From positions 864,354-928,353 of the forward strand of contig NZ_QRDQ01000008.1 of the NCBI RefSeq assembly GCF_003385895.1: DNA of 64,000 nt, read 5' to 3'. Each line of letters begins with the position of its first letter. Within the stretch, counting starts at the first letter, position 1. The translations under genes and the position numbers were made by a program. Under the pieces are notes generated by a model. The model saw only the letters and a list, made by a program, of their open reading frames with translations. It searched no databases and was not told where the DNA came from. Of this stretch, positions 26,475 to 35,520 are shown one piece after another. Origin of the DNA: Flavobacterium cutihirudinis. GTDB lineage: Bacteria; Bacteroidota; Bacteroidia; Flavobacteriales; Flavobacteriaceae.

Positions 26475-27694
26475 TAAATTAATTGTTTTAAAATCAAGCC
26501 ACTTTGTTCACTAAATAATGGAGGAATTGCATTTCCAATTTGAGTATATCTTGGCACTTCTTGTATCCGTCTTTTTCCGCCTGTGGTATATTTCCCTTGA
26601 AAAATATACCAATCTGGAAATGATTGAATACGCGCATATTCACGAACTGTCAAGATTCTTGGTTCAGAATAATGAATATAATCATCTGGAAGAGTTGTGA
26701 TTGTAGGAGTTTTGTCAAATCCGTTTAAAGGGATTACGGTTCTTTTTTTAATATTATATTTTTCCTGAATAATTTTGCTGACATTAAAATTTCTTCTTTC
26801 AATGGAAGTCTCCTCAAGAATATTTTTAAATCGAGTGATTATTTCAGTAGAATGTTTTGGAAAACGATGGCTATCTGCGATTTTATTTTCAATTCCTACA
26901 CGCATCAACTTTTGATAATTTCCTTTTTCTTTTCCATAAACACCAGAGTGAAAACTTGGATATTCTGGAGTTTCTTTTAATCCATGTTTTTGAAATAAAT
27001 CGGAAATAGCATCCTGAAGATTTGTTTCTATATCTAATCCTTTTTCTTTTAAAAAATCAAAACGATTGTTTTTTAAGGAATCAAAAAAGCTTTCAGCTTT
27101 TTCTTGAGTTGCATTTGAAAGTGTTTTTTTTATTCCAACAAGAATAAAACGAGTTCTCTTTTGAGGAACGCCATAGTCACCAAAATTGACTAATTGCCCT
27201 TTTACAAAATAACCTGCTTCATCAAGTTTTTGTGTAACTTGAGAAGAATAAGCAATTCCTTTTTCTCTGTTTTTTTTGAATTCCATTGTAAAGCCTTTTA
27301 CATTTTCGAAGAAAATAATTTTAGGCTCAACAATTTTCACAAAATTGATATAGGAGTTTATAAGGTCGTTTCTTAAATCAAATTCATTACGTTTTCCTGC
27401 CATTGAAAAACCTTGGCAAGGCGGTCCTCCCGCAATCATTGTCACTTTTCCTTTTAGTTTTTCTAATTTAGAAGCGTACTCATCCAGTACATTATTAATC
27501 TCATGTGCCTTTTGAGGAAGCCAAGTTGGCCAAGTAAAATGATTTTTGTTTTTTACTAGATTGTGTTCAAGTGTTTTAAAAGCATCGGGGCTTTTTTCAA
27601 TAGCAAAAAGACCTTGCCATCCTGCTTGATGCAACCCTAATGATAATCCTCCACAACCTGCAAAAAGGTCTATGTAAGTAAATTTATTTTTCAT
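26474..27694 (-). CDS. C5-cytosine DNA methyltransferase (Dcm/DNMT type)
   Basis: A 406-residue enzyme, first gene of the operon, transferring methyl from SAM to cytosine C5 in DNA. It shows motif I IDLFAGCGGLSLG, motif IV PPCQGFS with catalytic Cys93, motif VI ENV (130-132), motif VIII QKRTRFILVG, a target-recognition region (about 215-345), and motif X QIGNAIPP. All catalytic motifs are present. The target sequence cannot be read. No restriction endonuclease gene is next to it. ATG 27694 (MKNKF) is chosen over a TTG at 27724 inside the promoter. The sequence around it is strongly AT-rich, compatible with horizontal acquisition. Confidence 0.93.
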   Translation of the reverse strand: MKNKFTYIDLFAGCGGLSLGLHQAGWQGLFAIEKSPDAFKTLEHNLVKNKNHFTWPTWLPQKAHEINNVLDEYASKLEKLKGKVTMIAGGPPCQGFSMAGKRNEFDLRNDLINSYINFVKIVEPKIIFFENVKGFTMEFKKNREKGIAYSSQVTQKLDEAGYFVKGQLVNFGDYGVPQKRTRFILVGIKKTLSNATQEKAESFFDSLKNNRFDFLKEKGLDIETNLQDAISDLFQKHGLKETPEYPSFHSGVYGKEKGNYQKLMRVGIENKIADSHRFPKHSTEIITRFKNILEETSIERRNFNVSKIIQEKYNIKKRTVIPLNGFDKTPTITTLPDDYIHYSEPRILTVREYARIQSFPDWYIFQGKYTTGGKRRIQEVPRYTQIGNAIPPLFSEQSGLILKQLI

Positions 27695-27712
27695 TAAAAA
27701 ACTGTAAAAATT

Positions 27713-27720
27713 CAAATTTA
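27713..27720 (-). promoter_or_regulatory. Putative -7 promoter element of the four-gene operon
   Basis: Minus-strand TAAATTTG fits TAnnTTTG, 19 bp before the methyltransferase ATG. No TTG stands at the usual -33 position, so the promoter may be weak or need help. Confidence 0.45.
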
Positions 27721-27767
27721 TCAATAAAAAAGATACTATAGTTAATTTAATCGGAAAATCTTACATT

Positions 27768-30236
27768 TTAATTTTTTTCCTTCTCCTTCCTCCCCCTCTT
27801 AATCTTAATCTTCCCATTTTCCTCAACAGCAGCCAGGCGAAGAATAATTCCTTTTTCGCGAACGGCGTCGCGTTCGGCTTTGGTGGCGAGTTTGGCATCG
27901 TCTTTAGAGTTTCGAAGCGGAATTGTTAGCGCGAGATTTGTACCGTTTCCGAGTGAATAAACGCCTTTGGCATCCATATTTAAGACGCTGGAACTCAGGG
28001 TGAATTTATTGACATCGATTTTTTCGCCGCGCAGATTAAAATCACCGGACAAATCGCTGAAAGTAATGTTCTTGACATCTCTAAACGGGAAAGCATATTT
28101 ACCAATTTTCATAATCGGTTCAAAGTTTATCAATGCGCCCTGTGTGACAGAGAAATCAAGTTTTCCATGCATTGAATTGGTGATTAATTCGCCTTGCGGA
28201 TTAAAAAATCCTGTAACATTGACTTTGCTGCTTAATCGTCCTTTGATGTTATTTGGCGTAAAAGATTTGATTCCGAAATTATTAAAAGAACGCAAAAAGC
28301 TTGCAATATCAACATGATTTACCTGCGCGTTCGAGTTAAAAGCAAAGTTTTTTCCGCTTGGCTGAATCTCACTGCTGAAATTAATACTACCTCCGGAAGT
28401 CTGCAAGGAACCGTTTTTAACGACAAGTTTCGAATTAAGCATCTGAACCGTTGCTGTAGTATTTGTTGCAGTCAGTTTGTTGTAATTCATCTTGTCTGCT
28501 TTGATGTCGATTACCACGGAACATTTCTCGATTACATCGCGCAAATGGCTGGAAATTGTCGGTTTTCTGTTTTTCATATTTGACTTTCTTTTTTGGGAAG
28601 AAGCCAAAACACCCATAAATTGTTTGATATCTAAATTTGGGCAATAAATTTTCCAATTTACCACCATACTTTCGGGTTCATCGTAATACAAATTCAGGAA
28701 ATTGTCGATTTTCCCTTCCATGTAAATGGTATTTTTTTTGTGTTTGTAGGCAATTTTTTTGATGAGTAAAGCTTGTTGTGTAAAATCAAGCTGAACGTTT
28801 ACTTTTTCGGCGTGAATGTTTTTCGGAATAAAATGAAATGAAGTATTGGTGATGTTTACGTTTCCAATAAATTTAGGTTTATTGATGTACAAATTCACGA
28901 TGTCAAACTGAAATTTCAAATTGGCCGTTGCGTGTCCTTCTGTAAACTGAATCCATTTGTCGTTGCTTATTTCGTTTAATTTTGTCACATCAAAGTCAGA
29001 ATGAACGTTTCCTGTTGCCAATGGTTTTTCGAGATTATTAATCGAAAGTTGCGGAATCTGGAGCGGAATGTTTTCATAATTTCCTGAAAAACGCGTTAGA
29101 ATTACAGCCGAATTTGCATCGGTAAAACCTTCTTTTGGCTTGAAATTATTAATAAATATTCCTTTAAAACTACAATCGGTAATTAAACCATCCGGAATGC
29201 TGAGTTCGTTGTCTTTGACTTCGGCCTGAACTAAAATTCTCGGATCGCCTTCGACATTCAAATCGCCTTTTATATCACAATTCACAATAATTGGCTTTTT
29301 CAAATCAAACCGATTCAATTTTGAACTGATGTTTCCGGACAATAAATTGGAGGCGTTTTTCCATAAAATGGTAGTTCCAATATTAATTCCGAACAACGAA
29401 TTTCCTTTTCCAACATTAAAAAAAGCAATAATATCAAAAGAATCACTTCCAATTTTTAAACCTTTTGTCTGAATGTCAATTTTTTGATTTGCATCAGAAT
29501 ACGCAATGGACAGCGTTCCTTTCAGGTCTTTTTCTTTGGCAAAACTTCCGTGTACAGTATTAAAAGCCAGACTATTAATTTTGGTATTGATAAATAAGTC
29601 CGTTCGCCAGTTGTCTCCGTCATATTCTACTTTTGATTTTAAACTGGCAACATCAAAATTGAAGAGTTTATTTCCCAATTTATTGTCCAGAATAAATTGA
29701 ACATTATTAAGTTCGATTTGATTGATTATGGTTTCGGGTTTCTCCTTATTTTCGGGTGTTTTTTTCTTTTTGGGTTTAAAAATATCCGAATTCGAATAGC
29801 CGTTTTTATCTTTATACAAATAAATATCGGCGTCGTTTATCAGGATTTTATAGATATCGATTTCATGCTGAAGCAAATGAATAATGTTCAGCCGAACTTC
29901 AATTTCTTTGGTTTTCAGTAAAGTATGTTTGTGTGTTTTCCATTGTTTGTCTTTGATTTCAACATCTTTTAATGCTAAAGTAAAGTTGGGAAAACCGGTT
30001 AAGAATTTATATTGAAAGTCGCCAATATGAAATTCGCCATTTATATTTTCGTTGATTTTGGCATTGATTTTTGCAATAATTTCGGTTTTGTTTCTGTTGA
30101 AATAAATCGATAATCCGCCACAGGCAATTAAGAGAAGTGCAATTAATCCTAAAATAAAAAATCCAAAACGTTTGGCGTATTTTCTAAAACCAGCCGATTG
30201 TAAAAAGACTTTTATTCGGTGCAAAGTTTCTTTCAT
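27768..30236 (-). CDS. AsmA-like envelope protein
   Basis: An 822-residue protein with one N-terminal membrane helix (about 22-46) and a long beta-rich periplasmic region. The start of the AsmA domain is visible (INAKINENINGEFHIGDFQYKFLTGFPNFTLALKDVEIKD), and the C-terminal AsmA-type block includes HGKLDFSVTQGALINFEPIMK and LSGDFNLRGEKIDVNKFTLSSSV. AsmA/TamB-like proteins form long grooves implicated in lipid transport or outer-membrane biogenesis. The C-terminus is highly basic (KIKIKRGRKEKEKN). The foreign-looking operon starts right after its stop. Role by homology only. Confidence 0.85.
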   Translation of the reverse strand: MKETLHRIKVFLQSAGFRKYAKRFGFFILGLIALLLIACGGLSIYFNRNKTEIIAKINAKINENINGEFHIGDFQYKFLTGFPNFTLALKDVEIKDKQWKTHKHTLLKTKEIEVRLNIIHLLQHEIDIYKILINDADIYLYKDKNGYSNSDIFKPKKKKTPENKEKPETIINQIELNNVQFILDNKLGNKLFNFDVASLKSKVEYDGDNWRTDLFINTKINSLAFNTVHGSFAKEKDLKGTLSIAYSDANQKIDIQTKGLKIGSDSFDIIAFFNVGKGNSLFGINIGTTILWKNASNLLSGNISSKLNRFDLKKPIIVNCDIKGDLNVEGDPRILVQAEVKDNELSIPDGLITDCSFKGIFINNFKPKEGFTDANSAVILTRFSGNYENIPLQIPQLSINNLEKPLATGNVHSDFDVTKLNEISNDKWIQFTEGHATANLKFQFDIVNLYINKPKFIGNVNITNTSFHFIPKNIHAEKVNVQLDFTQQALLIKKIAYKHKKNTIYMEGKIDNFLNLYYDEPESMVVNWKIYCPNLDIKQFMGVLASSQKRKSNMKNRKPTISSHLRDVIEKCSVVIDIKADKMNYNKLTATNTTATVQMLNSKLVVKNGSLQTSGGSINFSSEIQPSGKNFAFNSNAQVNHVDIASFLRSFNNFGIKSFTPNNIKGRLSSKVNVTGFFNPQGELITNSMHGKLDFSVTQGALINFEPIMKIGKYAFPFRDVKNITFSDLSGDFNLRGEKIDVNKFTLSSSVLNMDAKGVYSLGNGTNLALTIPLRNSKDDAKLATKAERDAVREKGIILRLAAVEENGKIKIKRGRKEKEKN

Positions 30237-30397
30237 CTGGAAAATTTTTATGGTTGATTAAAGATACTATAAAAAACAATCATATTTAAATTTCTGATTT
30301 TCAAATTACTGTAATGTTAAATTTGTGTATTCTGATTGAATTTTTAATATAATTATTTACAATACTTTTATAATCAAAACTAATTTACGAATGGTGT

Positions 30398-30424
30398 TTG
30401 ATTTGTTTTTAATTTTTAACTTTG
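30398..30424 (+). promoter_or_regulatory. Bacteroidetes-type promoter of trxA
   Basis: TTG (30398-30400) and TAACTTTG (30417-30424), spaced by 16 bp. The leader to the ATG at 30500 would be about 70 nt. Confidence 0.55.
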
Positions 30425-30499
30425 TACCTCAGTTTAGGAAATAACAAAAAACGAGTCTCTCGAGACTAAAGCTGAAATAACATTTAAAGACAAATTATT

Positions 30500-30817
30500 A
30501 TGGCATTAGCAATAACAGATGCTACTTTTGATGAAGTAGTTTTAAAGTCAGATAAACCAGTAATGGTAGATTTTTGGGCAGCATGGTGCGGTCCTTGTAG
30601 AATGGTTGGTCCAATCATCGACCAATTAAGCGACGAGTACGCAGGTAAAGTAGTTGTTGGTAAAGTAGATGTAGATGCTAACCAAGAATTCGCTGCAAAA
30701 TATGGTGTGCGTAACATACCAACCGTTTTGGTGTTTCATAACGGTGAAGTAGTAGGAAAACAAGTTGGAGTTGCTCCAAAACAAACCTACGCAGATAGTT
30801 TAGACGCTTTGTTGTAA
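30500..30817 (+). CDS. trxA: Thioredoxin
   Basis: A 105-residue cytoplasmic thioredoxin that reduces protein disulfides using electrons from thioredoxin reductase. The active site is WCGPC (Cys30 and Cys33), with VDVDANQEFAAKYGVRNIPT carrying the cis-Pro loop. Length and both motifs are canonical; there is no signal peptide. It has its own promoter and terminator. Confidence 0.96.
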   Translation: MALAITDATFDEVVLKSDKPVMVDFWAAWCGPCRMVGPIIDQLSDEYAGKVVVGKVDVDANQEFAAKYGVRNIPTVLVFHNGEVVGKQVGVAPKQTYADSLDALL

Positions 30818-30842
30818 TCGTAAGATTATGATTTATATAAAG

Positions 30843-30870
30843 AAGGTTTGACGAAAGTCAAGCCTTTTTT
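30843..30870 (+). terminator. Rho-independent terminator of trxA
   Basis: Stem AAGGTTTGAC / GTCAAGCCTT (30843-30852 with 30857-30866) around a GAAA loop, then T6. Confidence 0.85.
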
Positions 30871-30884
30871 ATTTGGTTTTTTTT

Positions 30885-31071
30885 GCCACAGATTATACAG
30901 ATTAAAAGGATTTTTTTTGCCACTAATTGCACTAATTTACACGAATTATTTATTTAAAATTTAGGTTAGAATTAAATAAATCAAATGATTTTAATCTGTG
31001 AAAATCATATAATCTGTGGCAAAAAAATTAAGCTTAAATTTTAATTCGTATAAATTGGTGAAATTCGTGGC
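30885..31071. repeat. Nested family A inverted repeats
   Basis: Two units lie side by side (GCCACAGATTATACAGATTA at 30885 and GCCACTAATTGCACTAATTT at 30917), and each has an inverted counterpart downstream (ending GTGGC at 31020 and about 31067). With the trxA terminator they fill the 295-bp gap before the aminopeptidase gene. Confidence 0.65.
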
Positions 31072-31112
31072 AAACATTTTTTATTTTTAACGAATCTTAT
31101 ATTCCTTTAAAA

Positions 31113-33686
31113 ATGAAAATTCTTAACAGCCTTTTTGCCTTTTTTATAATGACTTCGATTGGTTATTCTCAATCCAATCCAAAAGAAAATTTAATTGTTG
31201 AAAATGGAGTTTCAGAACAATTAGCCCAATTTCGTAAAAAACAGATTTCTGATGTTCGATACCAATTGTTTTTTGAAATTCCGAATCAAAAAAATGAAAA
31301 TATAAATTCGTTGTTGTTTTTGAATTTGAATTTATCAGATGTGAATAAGTCGTTACAATTAGATTTTAAAGAGAAAACGGAGAATATAAAATCAGTTTCG
31401 GCAAACGGAAAAAATCTTTCGATTATTCATGAAAACGGACATATTATAATTCCTGCTGAAAATTTGATTTTAGGAAAAAATACCATTTCAATTTCCTTCA
31501 TCGCCGGGAATTTATCTTTAAATAGAAATGATGATTTTCTATACACTTTATTAGTTCCGGACCGCGCGAGTACTTTGTTTCCGTGTTTTGATCAGCCGGA
31601 TATAAAAGCGACTTACAAATTGAGTCTTTCTGTGCCAAAAGATTGGTCGGTTTTGGCTGGAGCCGATGTGAAAGAGAAGTTAGAAAAAGGAGATTCTATA
31701 ATGTACACTTTTGGAGAATCTGATAAAATGAGTACGTATTTGTTTTCTTTCGTTGCCGGAAAATTTAAAAGCGTTACGCAGAAGCCAGGTTTAGAAATGA
31801 CAATGTTATATCGCGAGAATAATGAAGAGAAAATCAAAGTCAGCACCGACACGATTTTCAATCTGCATCAGCAATCGTTAGACTTTTTAGAAAAATATAC
31901 TAATTATAAATTCCCATTTCAGAAACTGGATTTCGCCTCAATTCCGGTTTTTCAATATGGCGGAATGGAACATGTTGGCGCGATTCAGTACCGAGAATCG
32001 ACTTTATTTTTAGACAACAGTGCAACCGACAGCGAGAAATTAAATCGTGCAAAATTAATCGCACACGAAACTTCGCACATGTGGTTTGGCGATTTGGTTA
32101 CCATGAAATGGTTCGATGATGTCTGGATGAAAGAGGTTTTTGCCAACTTCATGGCTGATAAAATAATGAATCCAATTTTTCCGAAAGTCAATCATAATCT
32201 ACAATTTTTCACTGCGCATTATGGTAGCGCTTACGCGGAAGATCGCTCGTTGGGAACACATCCGATAAGACAACATTTGGCGAATTTGAAAGATGCCGGA
32301 TCGCTTTATGGAGCGATGATTTACAACAAAGCGCCTATTATGATGCGCCAGTTGGAAGCTTCGATGGGAAAAGATGCGTTCCAAAAAGGAATCGAAAAAT
32401 ACATTAAAAAATATGCCAACGACAATGCCGACTGGAATAATCTCGTAGAAATTCTAGATGCCGAAACGCCTTTGGATATGAAAAAATGGAGCGAGGTTTG
32501 GGTAAATAAATCCGGAAGAGCCATTTTTACAGATAAAATAGAATACGATGCTAAAAACCGAATTAAAAGTTTTGAAATTCAACAGAAAGCAGAAGACAAA
32601 TCGGGGAATATTTGGCCTCAGATTTTTCAGATTGGTTTAGTTTATTCAAATGAAGTAAAAGTTTTAACGGCGAATTTTAAAGATAAAAATCTGATTTTAA
32701 AAGAAGCAATTGGACTTGAAAAACCACTTTCTATCGTTTATAATTATAATGGTTTTGGATACGGTGTTTTTCCGCTTGACGGGAATAATTTAAATTCCAT
32801 TTCTACTTTAAAAGATGAGGTTGCAAGAGCTTCGAGCTACAGCAATCTTTATGAGAATATGTTAATTGGAAATGTGTCGACAGATAAAGCTTTCGATTGT
32901 TTTTTAAAGGGAATTCAAGCCGAAGAAAATGAATTGGTTTTGAGAATTGCGTCGAATGGTTTGAATACAGTTTATTGGAGATTCTTTACCGAAAAACAAC
33001 AAAATAAAGTTCAGAAACAGCTTGAAGATGTTTTAAACGTTCGTTTGCAGGCTAATTTATCAGCTAATATCAAAAAGACATTATTCGGATTATTTAGTTC
33101 GATTGCGTATTCTGATTCGGCGAAAGCCAAATTATATCAGATTTGGAATAAGGAAATTGTTATTCCGAATTTGAAATTGAACGAAGACGATTTTACAAAT
33201 ATGGCGATGAATCTGGCGATTTTCAAACATGAAAATGCCGATGAAATTTTGGAAAAAACAAGAACAACAATCTCAAATCCGGACAAAAAGAAGCGATTTG
33301 AATTTTTGCTTCCGTCATTATCAAAAGACGAATCCGTTCGAAATGCTTTTATGGAATCCTTAAAAGACGATGCTAATCGCGAAAAAGAATCTTGGGTTTC
33401 TGTTGGTTTAGCCAATGTAAATCATCCGCTTCGCCAGGAAAGCGCGCAGAAATATATTAGATTTTCACTAGATTTGGTAGAGGAAATTCAGCGTACGGGA
33501 GATATTTTCTTCCCGAAAGATTGGTTGGATAATACAGTTGGAAGATATTCGTCGAAATATGCTTTTGATGAAGTACAGCGATTCTTGAAAGAAAACCCTA
33601 ATTTTAGTCCGATCTTGAAGCGTAAATTGCTTATGGCGACAGATTTGCTTTATAAAGCGCAAAATATTAAAAAAGAAACCGAATGA
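31113..33686 (+). CDS. M1 family zinc aminopeptidase
   Basis: An 857-residue secreted metallo-aminopeptidase. A signal peptide (MKILNSLFAFFIMTSIGYSQ) is followed by the N-terminal beta domain, exopeptidase motif GGMEHVGAIQY (the GxMEN equivalent, here ending in His), and the zinc site HETSH at 318-322 with Glu341 as third ligand in WMKEVFANF. A long C-terminal helical domain completes the family length. It should remove N-terminal residues from peptides in the periplasm or outside. Its stop overlaps the start of the DUF58 gene (ATGA). Confidence 0.93.
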   Translation: MKILNSLFAFFIMTSIGYSQSNPKENLIVENGVSEQLAQFRKKQISDVRYQLFFEIPNQKNENINSLLFLNLNLSDVNKSLQLDFKEKTENIKSVSANGKNLSIIHENGHIIIPAENLILGKNTISISFIAGNLSLNRNDDFLYTLLVPDRASTLFPCFDQPDIKATYKLSLSVPKDWSVLAGADVKEKLEKGDSIMYTFGESDKMSTYLFSFVAGKFKSVTQKPGLEMTMLYRENNEEKIKVSTDTIFNLHQQSLDFLEKYTNYKFPFQKLDFASIPVFQYGGMEHVGAIQYRESTLFLDNSATDSEKLNRAKLIAHETSHMWFGDLVTMKWFDDVWMKEVFANFMADKIMNPIFPKVNHNLQFFTAHYGSAYAEDRSLGTHPIRQHLANLKDAGSLYGAMIYNKAPIMMRQLEASMGKDAFQKGIEKYIKKYANDNADWNNLVEILDAETPLDMKKWSEVWVNKSGRAIFTDKIEYDAKNRIKSFEIQQKAEDKSGNIWPQIFQIGLVYSNEVKVLTANFKDKNLILKEAIGLEKPLSIVYNYNGFGYGVFPLDGNNLNSISTLKDEVARASSYSNLYENMLIGNVSTDKAFDCFLKGIQAEENELVLRIASNGLNTVYWRFFTEKQQNKVQKQLEDVLNVRLQANLSANIKKTLFGLFSSIAYSDSAKAKLYQIWNKEIVIPNLKLNEDDFTNMAMNLAIFKHENADEILEKTRTTISNPDKKKRFEFLLPSLSKDESVRNAFMESLKDDANREKESWVSVGLANVNHPLRQESAQKYIRFSLDLVEEIQRTGDIFFPKDWLDNTVGRYSSKYAFDEVQRFLKENPNFSPILKRKLLMATDLLYKAQNIKKETE

Positions 33687-34609
33687 AAATCGAATCGGAA
33701 ATAGAGAAAGTCTCCAGTTTTCAGCATCTTGAAATGCTGGCGAATCAGGTTGTGGAAGGTTTTATATCCGGAATGCACAAGAGTCCGTTTCATGGATTTT
33801 CGGCCGAATTTGCCGAGCACAAAGTATATAATGCCGGCGAAAGCACCAAACATATCGATTGGAAATTGTTTGCCAAAACGGATCGTTTGTACACAAAACG
33901 TTTTGAGGAAGAAACCAATTTGCGTTGTCATTTGATTGTCGATAATTCGTCGTCAATGCATTATCCGGAACTGAAATTGGATCAACCATTTTATGAAAAA
34001 AAGATTGGTTTTGCAGTTTTGGCTTCGGCGGTTTTAATGAATATTCTAAAGAAACAGCGCGATGCCGTTGGTTTAAGCGTTTTCTCTGATAAATATGAAT
34101 ATTACGCACCAGAAAAAGGAAGCGATCGCCATCACCGAATGCTTTTGAACAAACTGGAAGAATTATTGGTTCAGCCAAAAGTCAAAAAAACGACCGATAC
34201 AATTACCTATTTGCATCAAATAGCTGAGAAAATGCACCGCCGTTCGATGATTATTTTGTTTACCGATATGTTTCAGACTGAAGATGACGAAAAGCTTTTT
34301 AATGCATTACAACATCTTAAACACAACAAACACAAAGTAGTTTTATTCCATGTTGTTGATAATGAAACCGAATTGAAATTTGATTTTGACAATGCACCAA
34401 GAAAGTTTATCGACTTAGAATCAGGCGAAGAGGTTTCGATTTTTGCCGATAATGTTAAAATGGAATATGAAAAAAGGGTAGAAGCTTATTTTAAAAATCT
34501 GGCTTTAACCTGCGCAAAGAACCAAATTAAGTACGTTCCGGTAAATGTGGGCGATAATTTTGAAAAAATATTGACTACTTATTTGGTTGAAAAACAAAAC
34601 TTTGGATAA
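33683..34609 (+). CDS. DUF58 / von Willebrand A-like protein
   Basis: A 308-residue cytoplasmic DUF58 protein. The characteristic RRGxxxx-type entry is represented by FHGFSAEFAEHKVYNAGESTKHIDWKLFAKTDRL, quoted here in part as EHKVYNAGEST and HIDWKLFAKT. A MIDAS-like DNSSS (Asp87, Ser89, Ser91) follows in LIVDNSSSMH. DUF58 proteins usually accompany MoxR AAA+ ATPases; none is present here, and the gene is instead coupled to the aminopeptidase by a 4-nt overlap. Function is unknown. Confidence 0.85.
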   Translation: MKIESEIEKVSSFQHLEMLANQVVEGFISGMHKSPFHGFSAEFAEHKVYNAGESTKHIDWKLFAKTDRLYTKRFEEETNLRCHLIVDNSSSMHYPELKLDQPFYEKKIGFAVLASAVLMNILKKQRDAVGLSVFSDKYEYYAPEKGSDRHHRMLLNKLEELLVQPKVKKTTDTITYLHQIAEKMHRRSMIILFTDMFQTEDDEKLFNALQHLKHNKHKVVLFHVVDNETELKFDFDNAPRKFIDLESGEEVSIFADNVKMEYEKRVEAYFKNLALTCAKNQIKYVPVNVGDNFEKILTTYLVEKQNFG

Positions 34610-34647
34610 TTTTATGAAAAATAATTTCATTTTTTTTATAAAAACAC

Positions 34648-34677
34648 TTGCAGAAACGAAATTCTGTTATATCTTTG
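34648..34677 (+). promoter_or_regulatory. Promoter of the first tRNA-Asp gene
   Basis: TTG (34648-34650) and TATCTTTG (34670-34677) with 19-bp spacing, matching the Bacteroidetes consensus. The tRNA begins 19 bp downstream. Confidence 0.7.
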
Positions 34678-34695
34678 CAACCGCAATAACGCAGA

Positions 34696-34769
34696 GGTTT
34701 GGTAGTTCAGTTGGTTAGAATACATGCCTGTCACGCATGGGGTCGCGGGTTCGAGTCCCGTCCAGACCG
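34696..34769 (+). tRNA. tRNA-Asp (GTC)
   Basis: A 74-nt cloverleaf. The acceptor stem GGTTTGG/CCAGACC is closed and the anticodon loop CTGTCAC gives GTC; the T arm is GCGGGTTCGAGTCCCGT with discriminator G. CCA is not encoded. Identical in sequence to the copy at 35434. Confidence 0.97.
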
Positions 34770-34780
34770 CAATATTGGGG

Positions 34781-34809
34781 AAAGCCTTTCGTAACAGAAA
34801 GGCTTTTTT
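34781..34809 (+). terminator. Terminator of the first tRNA-Asp
   Basis: Stem AAGCCTTTC / GAAAGGCTT (34782-34790 with 34797-34805) followed by T6. Confidence 0.85.
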
Positions 34810-34890
34810 GCCCAAATACGGTATCTAAAATAGTTGTGTTGTTTTGCTACGACTTTGTAACTCGTAGCTGGTTTAGTAGTTAGACCAATG

Positions 34891-34923
34891 AAAAGCTTTC
34901 CACTTTTGTGGATGGCTTTTTTG
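34891..34923 (+). terminator. Isolated terminator-like hairpin
   Basis: AAGC-TT-TCCAC / GTGGA-TG-GCTT with a T run. No gene or clear promoter precedes it in 34810-34890, so it may be a relic or end a small unrecognised transcript. Confidence 0.4.
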
Positions 34924-34982
34924 ATTTAAAACACTTTTGGTTTTTTGTTTTTAACTGCAAAGCACGCTAAGATTTTACGCAA

Positions 34983-35000
34983 TCCCGATAGCTATCGGGA
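34983..35000. repeat. 18-nt palindromic mini-element TCCCGATAGCTATCGGGA
   Basis: A perfect 18-bp palindrome, one of three identical copies in this window (also 41853 and 60438), set in otherwise AT-rich repeat DNA. Confidence 0.7.
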
Positions 35001-35030
35001 GCAAAGATATTTTTTAAAGAATGCAAAGTT

Positions 35031-35060
35031 CGCAAAGCTTAAAATTGATTAAGCTTTGCG
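35031..35060. repeat. Perfect 12-bp hairpin CGCAAAGCTTAA
   Basis: Arms 35031-35042 and 35049-35060 around a 6-nt loop, followed by T8. It could end transcription. An unpaired left arm of the family B repeat (GTCATTTCGACGAAGGAG) follows at about 35098. Confidence 0.6.
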
Positions 35061-35163
35061 ATTTTTTTTGCTTAATTCTGATTTTAACGTAAAGTTTGTC
35101 ATTTCGACGAAGGAGAAATCTTCGCAAGTAACTCCACAAAGATTTTCCATCATATATTAAGAT

Positions 35164-35235
35164 ATAGCCCGTGGTTTCAACCACAGGAACACAATGTGTA
35201 TAAATACGTCTCCCGTGGTTGAAACCGCGGGCTAT
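35164..35235. repeat. Inverted repeat ATAGCCCGTGGTTTCAAC
   Basis: Arms 35164-35184 and 35215-35235 match at 20 of 21 positions around a 30-nt loop. It differs from the other repeat families in the window. Together with the preceding hairpins it accounts for most of the 617-bp gap between the two tRNA-Asp genes. Confidence 0.75.
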
Positions 35236-35386
35236 GTTTAGCAAAATGATAAGATATTTTTATGTACAAAACCTTTGTGTTTGGCAAAAAGAAAGAAACT
35301 TCTTCTTTTTTGGTTTTGTTTTTGAATTTTAAAATATTGAAATTTAGTTGATTAAAAATTTCTTGAATTTTATTCGTAAAAAACGC

Positions 35387-35416
35387 TTGCAGAAACGAAA
35401 TTCTGTTGTATTTTTG
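35387..35416 (+). promoter_or_regulatory. Promoter of the second tRNA-Asp gene
   Basis: TTG (35387-35389) and TATTTTTG (35409-35416) with 19-bp spacing. The segment GCAGAAACGAAATTCTGTT between them is identical to that of the first tRNA promoter, so promoter and tRNA were duplicated together. Confidence 0.7.
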
Positions 35417-35433
35417 CACTCGCAATAACGCAG

Positions 35434-35507
35434 GGTTTGGTAGTTCAGTTGGTTAGAATACATGCCTGTCACGCATGGGGTCGCGGGTTCGAGTCCCGTC
35501 CAGACCG
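35434..35507 (+). tRNA. tRNA-Asp (GTC), second copy
   Basis: 74 nt, identical to the copy at 34696: anticodon GTC, same arms, discriminator G and no encoded CCA. It has its own promoter and terminator. Confidence 0.97.
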
Positions 35508-35520
35508 CCTAAGTTGTTAA

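Noticed and set aside
22593..27694. Classic type II restriction-modification system
   Set aside because: Only the methyltransferase is present; none of the neighbours shows a nuclease motif such as PD-(D/E)xK, HNH or GIY-YIG.
27722..27724. TTG start for the methyltransferase
   Set aside because: It lies upstream of the predicted -7 promoter element; ATG 27694 is followed directly by motif I.
34870..34886. GGTTTAGTAGTTAGACC, similar to the 5' part of tRNA-Asp
   Set aside because: Too short and lacks anticodon and T arm; could be chance or a remnant, not a gene.
35014..35425. Minus-strand open frames between the tRNA-Asp genes
   Set aside because: They span three repeat hairpins and a tRNA promoter, with no protein features.
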